12,121 nt of DNA from Clostridia bacterium (GTDB lineage Bacteria; Bacillota; Clostridia; Oscillospirales; CAG-272). The notes under the pieces are model-generated. The model did not search any database and was not told where the DNA came from. It saw nothing but the letters and a program-made list of their open reading frames with translations. The stretch is from the NCBI GenBank assembly GCA_017455945.1, contig JAFTLM010000248.1:1-12121 (forward strand), written 5' to 3'. The first letter of the stretch is position 1; the number at the start of each line of letters is the position of its first letter. Position numbers and translations under genes: made by a program. Shown here one piece after another: positions 7,981 through 12,121 of the stretch.

Positions 7981-8394
7981 ATGGTAAATGTTTATCCTGT
8001 GATAAAAACAGAGCCGTTGTGCTTTGATTATAAGGTGAAGATAAACGGAGCGGTCGTTGAAACCAACACCGCAAGAGTTTCAGCGGTGCCGTTTAACCGT
8101 CGCTGGCCGGGGCATCAAAGAGATATTTCTCAAACAGAAGCCGTTCAGTTTGTGTCTATGTCAACAGACGAGCCTTTGAATTTTGAGATAATTCCGCAAA
8201 TTCCGTTTGAGGCTTCAAAAGTAAAGCTTCGTCCGCGTTCTCTCGGCATTAAGCCTATAATAACTCAAGACGGGAAGATTCAATTCACCCTTACAAAACC
8301 GGCATATTTTACCGTTGAGGCTTATGGAAGGAACGGGGCTCTGCATATTTTTGTTGATGCCGCCAAAGACTATTCGGTCTCAAGAAAAGATTAA
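7981..8394 (+). CDS. N-terminal fragment of the GH28-type protein (beta-sandwich domain)
   Basis: This is what ribosomes would make from the normal start: 137 aa ending at the internal TAA. ATG 7981 has AGGAG nine bases upstream (7967-7971). The segment is rich in beta strands (LCFDYKVKINGAVV, VQFVSMSTDEPLNFEIIP, KIQFTLTKPAYFTVEAYG) and corresponds to the N-terminal beta-sandwich found before the helix in many bacterial GH28-like proteins. It holds no catalytic residue. Alone it should be inactive as a glycosidase. Confidence 0.7.
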   Translation: MVNVYPVIKTEPLCFDYKVKINGAVVETNTARVSAVPFNRRWPGHQRDISQTEAVQFVSMSTDEPLNFEIIPQIPFEASKVKLRPRSLGIKPIITQDGKIQFTLTKPAYFTVEAYGRNGALHIFVDAAKDYSVSRKD

Positions 8395-8481
8395 AACGTA
8401 ATATATTTCGGTGCGGGTGAACATTACGTCGTACATATAGAGCTTCTCAGTAACCAGACGCTGTTTATTGACGAAGGGGCT

Positions 8482-9504
8482 GTGGTCTATGCTCGCGTTA
8501 GCGCACTTGATGCCGAGAACATAAAAATTCTTGGGCACGGTATTCTTGATAACAGTCGCAATAAAGAGGAAATTCTTTTTGAACGTAATGTGGAAAACAA
8601 CGATGTACTGGTGGATAACGCTAAAAGAATCAGTGCGGTTCAGTTTGAATATTGTAAGAATATTCTCGTTGACGGTATAACTATAAGGGATTCCTTGATG
8701 TATAATATCCGTCCGCTTGGCTGTGATAATTTTGAGGTGAAAAACGTCAAGATAATCGGCTGTTGGAGATATAATTCCGACGGAATTGATATGCACAACT
8801 GTACTAACGTTCATATAGATAATTGTTTTGTAAGAACCTATGACGACTGTATTTGCGTAAAGGGATTCGACTGTTTCTATGCCGACGTTGAAGCAGATGT
8901 AAAGTCCGCTATGTATAGAAACGGAAACAGCTATGACGTTTTCAAAAACGTTTTGGTTGAAAACTGTGTTCTTTGGAATGACTGGGGAAAGTGCCTCGAA
9001 ATCGGTGCGGAAACCAGAGCTGAAGAAATGTGCGATATCAAGTTCAGAAATTGTGATATTATTCACGTTACAGGAAGCATTTTGGATTGTATGAACGTTG
9101 ATTATGCCGACGTACACGACGTAAGCTATGAAAATATCAATGTTGAGGTTGACGAAACAATTCCGGCACCGCTTATTCAAAAAAACGATTCCGAAATTTA
9201 CCAAAATACCAATCCCGAGTATATGCCTTATCTGATAAACAATCACGTTGTTTATCACTTTGAATATTCTGCAGGAGGTAAGCGCAGAGGTAAAAACCGT
9301 AACTTCAGTTACAATAATATCAGAGTTTACGGTGACAAGCCGATAAAATTCAGATTTTCGGGTTTCGACGACTGCCACAAAGTAGAAAATGTAAAAATAA
9401 ACGACGTCTGTCTGAATGACGAAAAAATCACCGAAATTAATTCGGAAAATATAATTTTAGAGAAATATACCGAAAATATTTCTTTTGAAAACAAGAAATA
9501 TTAA
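8482..9504 (+). CDS. C-terminal catalytic part of the GH28-type protein (parallel beta helix)
   Basis: The catalytic body of the split gene; the frame is open from 8395 and the first possible start is a GTG at 8482. It contains repeated helix rungs (VKNVKIIGC, VHIDNCFVR, FKNVLVENCVLW, YENINVEV). It has the acidic motifs NSDGID (8773-8790) and YDDCICVKG (8839-8865), equivalent to the NTD and DD motifs of polygalacturonases, followed by WNDWGKCLEIGAETRAEE. The canonical GHG and RxK motifs are not evident, so this is a divergent GH28-like enzyme and not a typical polygalacturonase. GAAGGGG lies just before the GTG, which might allow weak independent initiation, but that start would remove the first helix rungs. 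The stop is followed three bases later by a terminator. Confidence 0.6.
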   Translation: MVYARVSALDAENIKILGHGILDNSRNKEEILFERNVENNDVLVDNAKRISAVQFEYCKNILVDGITIRDSLMYNIRPLGCDNFEVKNVKIIGCWRYNSDGIDMHNCTNVHIDNCFVRTYDDCICVKGFDCFYADVEADVKSAMYRNGNSYDVFKNVLVENCVLWNDWGKCLEIGAETRAEEMCDIKFRNCDIIHVTGSILDCMNVDYADVHDVSYENINVEVDETIPAPLIQKNDSEIYQNTNPEYMPYLINNHVVYHFEYSAGGKRRGKNRNFSYNNIRVYGDKPIKFRFSGFDDCHKVENVKINDVCLNDEKITEINSENIILEKYTENISFENKKY

Positions 9505-9507
9505 AAG

Positions 9508-9536
9508 AACCGCCGCCCAATTTGGGCGGCGGTTTT
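9508..9536. terminator. Bidirectional terminator between convergent glycosidase genes
   Basis: A GC-rich 11-bp perfect stem, AACCGCCGCCC (9508-9518) with GGGCGGCGGTT (9524-9534), loop AATTT. TTTT follows on the plus strand, and on the minus strand the stem is followed by CTTTTAA. It sits between the GH28 stop (9504) and the GH51 stop (9541) and should serve both transcripts. Confidence 0.93.
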
Positions 9537-9540
9537 ACGT

Positions 9541-10998
9541 TTATTCGAGTGTGATTTCAATGGCTGCAACTGCAGCAGGTGGAAGAATGACGGTGTTTCC
9601 TTCAATCGAAGATTTTTGCACGTCAAAACAGTTTGCGTTGTCCATTGTTATTTCCGTGTCGGCTTTTGCTGCTATGCAGTACATTTCAGCCGACGTGATG
9701 TTTTTGTCACATATATCAAGCTTTAAGGTCTGAGAAGCGTTCATATCGGTGTTTGCTATGTGCAAGAATATCCTGTTGTCGGTCTTTGATGCTACGGCAT
9801 CTATTGCACCGTTGTAAGACACGTTAAGCCCGTATTTGCCTTGATGATGTCCGAACAAGCTCATAATTGCACCGACCGGCTGAAGATAGGGGGCCTTGGG
9901 ATGAAGATCCGGAGACGAAGGATTTTGACAAATATTATTTGGAATAAGCAAAGCGTTTACCTGCCATGTGGTTCCAAAGAAATCTGCCATAGTAGCTATG
10001 TCAAGTACGTCGCTGTTTCGCATTATTACGTTGTGGCATCTTGCATATGCAACGCCGGCACCCCAGGAAGAAAGAACCTCGTTTCTGTTTCTGCCGGGAA
10101 TTGCAAAGTGTCCTTCTGTCATCGCAAGACGCTTGTTGCCGCAATCCGCACGCATTCTCGCAATGGTTTCTTCCATGGATTTATACGAGTTCATAAGATG
10201 TGTCCAGGTGTTTTCCCAATCGTTTCTGTAATCGGTGGCACGAAGAGGTGAGTTTGGCAAACCCGAACCGAAGTGGTGGTGAAAGGCAATCATATCTATT
10301 TCTTCCACTTCGCTCATTTTTTTACACCAGGTGTCATCGGTTTTGCTCTTGTCACCCCAACCGACAAGCTTGAGCGAGGGGGCAACTTTACGCATAGCCT
10401 GTGCAAAACGTTTTGTTGCGTCAACACATTCATCGCTTCCGTACCCCGTCGGACAATAGGAGGTTTCATTGCCTATCTGCCAGTATTTTACGTTGTAGGG
10501 AGCTTTTATACCGTTTGCTATTCTCAGTTTGTTGTCGGGATTGTTGCAATAATCCACCCATTCAGCAGCCTCGTCCGCAGTACCGAATCGGTTGATACCT
10601 TCTTTGGGGTAAGCCCAGTGCATTCTTCCGTCAGACTCCATGTTTACTACCAAAAATGGTTCTGCGTTGACTTTTCTGCAGAAATCTATAATCTCATGTG
10701 TTCCCACGTGATTTGAATAAAGTCCGCCCCAAAGGTAGTTTACCATTGGCTTTCTGTCTTCAAATTTTCCTATTGCTTCTTTCCAGTGATAGTAGGATGC
10801 CAGACAGCCTCCCCATCTTACCATAGTGGGAGCAAGCTCATTGACTTTGTCTATTATTGACTGATGCCATTTTTCTTCAGCATAATCCCAAGCCGCATCT
10901 ACCGAACTGTCACATACGCCAAGCGGCTCCATAAATTGCATATATAAATACGGAGAAATTTCGTGCTTTTCTTTTGGATTTACCTTTAAAGTTACCAT
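9541..10998 (-). CDS. GH51-like alpha-L-arabinofuranosidase
   Basis: Probably removes arabinofuranosyl units from arabino-oligosaccharides in the cytoplasm; 485 aa, no signal peptide. Seen: the N-terminal segment ISPYLYMQFMEPLGVC, equivalent to the family start; VRWGGCLASYYHWKEAIG (60-77), matching the R-(P)GG-x-YxW-x-IG motif of GH51; WQIGNETSY (173-181) with the acid/base Glu178; FHHHFG (239-244), a loop that often reads HHY; and AMTEGHF (292-298) with the nucleophile Glu295. The C-terminal 120 residues form a beta-sandwich. Motif variations (GG without the preceding Pro, GNETSY, TEGH in place of DEWN) make it a divergent member, so substrate preference may differ. ATG 10998 is preceded by AGGAGAG five bases away. 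The gene is convergent to the glycosidase operon and divergent from the AraC-type regulator, its likely controller. Confidence 0.85.
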   Translation of the reverse strand: MVTLKVNPKEKHEISPYLYMQFMEPLGVCDSSVDAAWDYAEEKWHQSIIDKVNELAPTMVRWGGCLASYYHWKEAIGKFEDRKPMVNYLWGGLYSNHVGTHEIIDFCRKVNAEPFLVVNMESDGRMHWAYPKEGINRFGTADEAAEWVDYCNNPDNKLRIANGIKAPYNVKYWQIGNETSYCPTGYGSDECVDATKRFAQAMRKVAPSLKLVGWGDKSKTDDTWCKKMSEVEEIDMIAFHHHFGSGLPNSPLRATDYRNDWENTWTHLMNSYKSMEETIARMRADCGNKRLAMTEGHFAIPGRNRNEVLSSWGAGVAYARCHNVIMRNSDVLDIATMADFFGTTWQVNALLIPNNICQNPSSPDLHPKAPYLQPVGAIMSLFGHHQGKYGLNVSYNGAIDAVASKTDNRIFLHIANTDMNASQTLKLDICDKNITSAEMYCIAAKADTEITMDNANCFDVQKSSIEGNTVILPPAAVAAIEITLE

Positions 10999-11029
10999 AA
11001 TAGCTCTCCTTTGACTTTGTTGTACTTAT

Positions 11030-11058
11030 ATTTTAATTGTTTTTGTTGAAAAATTCAA
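11030..11058 (-). promoter_or_regulatory. Promoter of the GH51-like gene
   Basis: On the minus strand: TTGAAT (11058-11053), 17-bp spacer, TAAAAT (11035-11030). The predicted start near 11023 gives a leader of about 25 bases that includes AGGAGAG. A 13-bp dyad TTGAAAAATTCAA (11046-11058, plus strand) covers the -35 box and could be an operator. Confidence 0.7.
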
Positions 11059-11110
11059 TTAATAAGCAGGACAATTATGAAAAAAAGTGTCTTGATTTTT
11101 TAGTTTTTTG

Positions 11111-11139
11111 TTGATTTTTGGATGTTGATGTGATAAAAT
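11111..11139 (+). promoter_or_regulatory. Promoter of the AraC-family gene, start site at the ATG
   Basis: TTGATT (11111-11116), 17-bp spacer, TAAAAT (11134-11139), with an extended -10 TG at 11131-11132. Transcription should begin about seven bases past the -10, at 11146, which is the A of the start codon. TTGATTTTT also occurs 19 bp upstream at 11092-11100, a possible site for self-regulation. Confidence 0.7.
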
Positions 11140-11145
11140 TAAACT

Positions 11146-12003
11146 ATGAAAAATAATATAAATAAGCCGACTGTTACAATAGAGGCGCACGGTATTAAAA
11201 TCAAAGTTATAAGGGTAGGAAAAACACCGAACTTACAACCGTTTAATGACGTCAATTCAAAGCGAATTCGCACAATACATTCCCATTTTACGTATGAGGT
11301 GTTTTTTGTGACCGATGGAAGCCTTGAAATAGTGACCGATGAAACGGTTACGACTTATGAAAGGAAAGTTGTAATAATCCCACCCCGCAAGGGGCACTAT
11401 ACTGTCCCAAAATCTCCGGGTAGTTTTTGCTTGCTTATATCTCTTGATGATTCTTCAAAGCAATCCTGCTTGCTTAAGGATACTTTGAATTGCGGAGCGT
11501 ACGAGCTTGATCTTTCGGAAGACGTGGAATATTATATCAAGGCTCTGTCGAGAAAAAGCGATGCCGAAACAGAAGATGCAGAAAAAGACGTAAAGCTTTT
11601 GGCTACACTGATTTTTAATGAAATAATAGGAAGTATACTTCCTGCGGATGATAAAAAAATATCCAATATTAACGAGTGTAAGCATATTGGAACTATTGAA
11701 ACGTATATAAATTCAAATCTCCACAAGAAGATAACACTTTGCGACGTTGCCGAGCAGGTTTATCTCAGTACAAGACAGGTGTCAAGAATTTTGCAAAAAG
11801 AGTATGGATGCACGTTGTCGGAACTGGTTAACAATAAGAAACTGGAGGCGGTAAGAATGATGTTAAAAAACACAGATATGAAAGTTGGGGAAATTATTTC
11901 CCAAGTGAATTTCGGTGCTGAAAATTATTTTTATTTGCTTTTCAAAAAGAAATACGGTATTTCTCCGCTTCAGTATAGAAAAAATACGGAATCTTCGAGA
12001 TGA
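11146..12003 (+). CDS. AraC-family transcriptional regulator with cupin sensor domain
   Basis: A 285-aa DNA-binding regulator. Residues about 35-110 form an AraC-type cupin sugar-sensing domain: HSHFTYEVFFVTDGSLEIVTD, then IIPPRKGHYTVP. The last 100 residues carry two helix-turn-helix units, ITLCDVAEQVYLSTRQVSRILQKEYG and DMKVGEIISQVNFGAENYFYLLFKKKYGISPLQYRK, the second being the typical AraC signature. There is no ribosome site before the ATG at 11146 and no other plausible in-frame start nearby, and the promoter predicts a transcript starting at the ATG. It is divergent from the GH51-like gene and probably controls it, and perhaps also the operon at 4478. The inducer is unknown. No clear terminator follows. 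Confidence 0.93.
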   Translation: MKNNINKPTVTIEAHGIKIKVIRVGKTPNLQPFNDVNSKRIRTIHSHFTYEVFFVTDGSLEIVTDETVTTYERKVVIIPPRKGHYTVPKSPGSFCLLISLDDSSKQSCLLKDTLNCGAYELDLSEDVEYYIKALSRKSDAETEDAEKDVKLLATLIFNEIIGSILPADDKKISNINECKHIGTIETYINSNLHKKITLCDVAEQVYLSTRQVSRILQKEYGCTLSELVNNKKLEAVRMMLKNTDMKVGEIISQVNFGAENYFYLLFKKKYGISPLQYRKNTESSR

Positions 12004-12031
12004 CAAAGCATGCTCTTTAGAGAAAACCGTA

Positions 12032-12060
12032 TTGACATTTTAATAATTGTGTAGTATAAT
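12032..12060 (+). promoter_or_regulatory. Perfect-consensus sigma-A promoter with AT-rich dyads
   Basis: TTGACA (12032-12037), 17-bp spacer, TATAAT (12055-12060): both hexamers and the spacing are ideal. The -10 box is half of a perfect 12-bp palindrome TATAATATTATA (12055-12066). A wider dyad, ATATTATA (12059-12066) and TATAATAT (12078-12085), spans the expected start site near 12067. Such overlap suggests a repressor operator on an intrinsically very strong promoter. Confidence 0.85.
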
Positions 12061-12098
12061 ATTATATTATGTGTAATTATAATATGTAAGGATAAAAA

Positions 12099-12121
12099 AT
12101 GAGCAAAACAAATATTTTACC
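12099..12121 (+). CDS. Start of an unidentified gene, cut by window edge
   Basis: ATG at 12099 has AAGGA (12088-12092) six bases upstream and lies 39 bases after a consensus promoter, so a real gene very likely begins here. Only MSKTNIL is visible, too little for any assignment. Confidence 0.7.

Larger units (their letters stand above)
7981..9504 (+). pseudogene. GH28-type beta-helix glycosidase gene interrupted by an in-frame TAA
   Basis: One continuous reading frame of 508 codons, broken only by TAA at codon 138 (8392-8394). Reading on in the same frame gives NVIYFGAGEHYVVHIELLSN and then QTLFIDEGAVVYARV, which is the usual entry into the GH28 beta helix, so the sequence on both sides belongs to one ancestral gene with no frameshift or deletion. 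A single base change could explain it (for example TTA, AAA, CAA or GAA to TAA). The gene starts 12 bases after the GH3 stop, with its AGGAG overlapping that stop codon, so it is the third gene of the operon. A sequencing error or a very recent mutation is quite possible because the rest of the frame is undamaged. Confidence 0.8.

Noticed and set aside
8466..8482. GAAGGGG plus GTG at 8482 as a genuine restart for the catalytic part of the GH28-type gene
   Set aside because: Spacing is short, and the homologous reading starts well upstream at 8395, so the match is more likely chance; kept only as a note in the feature.
8380..9378. Long minus-strand open frame (332 codons) opposite the GH28-type gene
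   Set aside because: The plus strand encodes clear beta-helix repeats and conserved motifs; the opposite frame has low-complexity hydrophobic sequence and no family features.

Overview
The window looks like chromosomal DNA of a low-to-moderate GC, Gram-positive anaerobe of the Clostridia, probably a gut-type Oscillospiraceae relative. This is inferred from the Bacillota-type glucose-6-phosphate isomerase, the secreted penicillin-binding-protein-5-type D,D-carboxypeptidase, strong AGGAGG-like ribosome sites, near-consensus sigma-A promoters and clostridial-style cytoplasmic glycosidases. No mobile element, RNA gene, CRISPR array or origin is visible. No gene-free stretch exceeds about 190 bases.

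Left part (1-4340) is housekeeping: the 3' part of an aldose 1-epimerase gene closed by a strong hairpin terminator, a dacF/dacA-type D-Ala-D-Ala carboxypeptidase, glucose-6-phosphate isomerase (pgi) with its own promoter, and a small stand-alone P-loop ATPase-like protein with its own promoter and terminator.

Right part (4341-12003) is a carbohydrate-degradation locus. A three-gene plus-strand operon (4478-9504) encodes a large TIM-barrel glycosidase-like protein of uncertain family (GH42-like architecture), a GH3 enzyme with the NagZ-type Asp-Ser-His motif, and a GH28-type beta-helix enzyme. The GH28 frame is interrupted by one in-frame TAA at 8392-8394. A bidirectional terminator separates this operon from a convergent GH51-like arabinofuranosidase gene (minus strand, 10998-9541). 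That gene is divergent from an AraC-family regulator (11146-12003), and the two share a 147-bp intergenic region with back-to-back promoters. None of the glycosidases has a signal peptide, so they probably act in the cytoplasm on imported oligosaccharides, perhaps arabinose- or uronate-containing plant fragments. The transporter is not in this window.

The most notable signals are: (1) the single nonsense codon that splits the GH28 gene near its domain boundary; (2) a set of direct repeats (AATATAG...TTGCAAA) in front of the glycosidase operon; (3) an AraC regulator promoter whose predicted start site coincides with the ATG, which suggests a leaderless mRNA; (4) the uncharacterised 628-aa glycosidase; and (5) a perfect-consensus promoter with overlapping AT-rich dyads driving an unknown gene that runs off the right edge.
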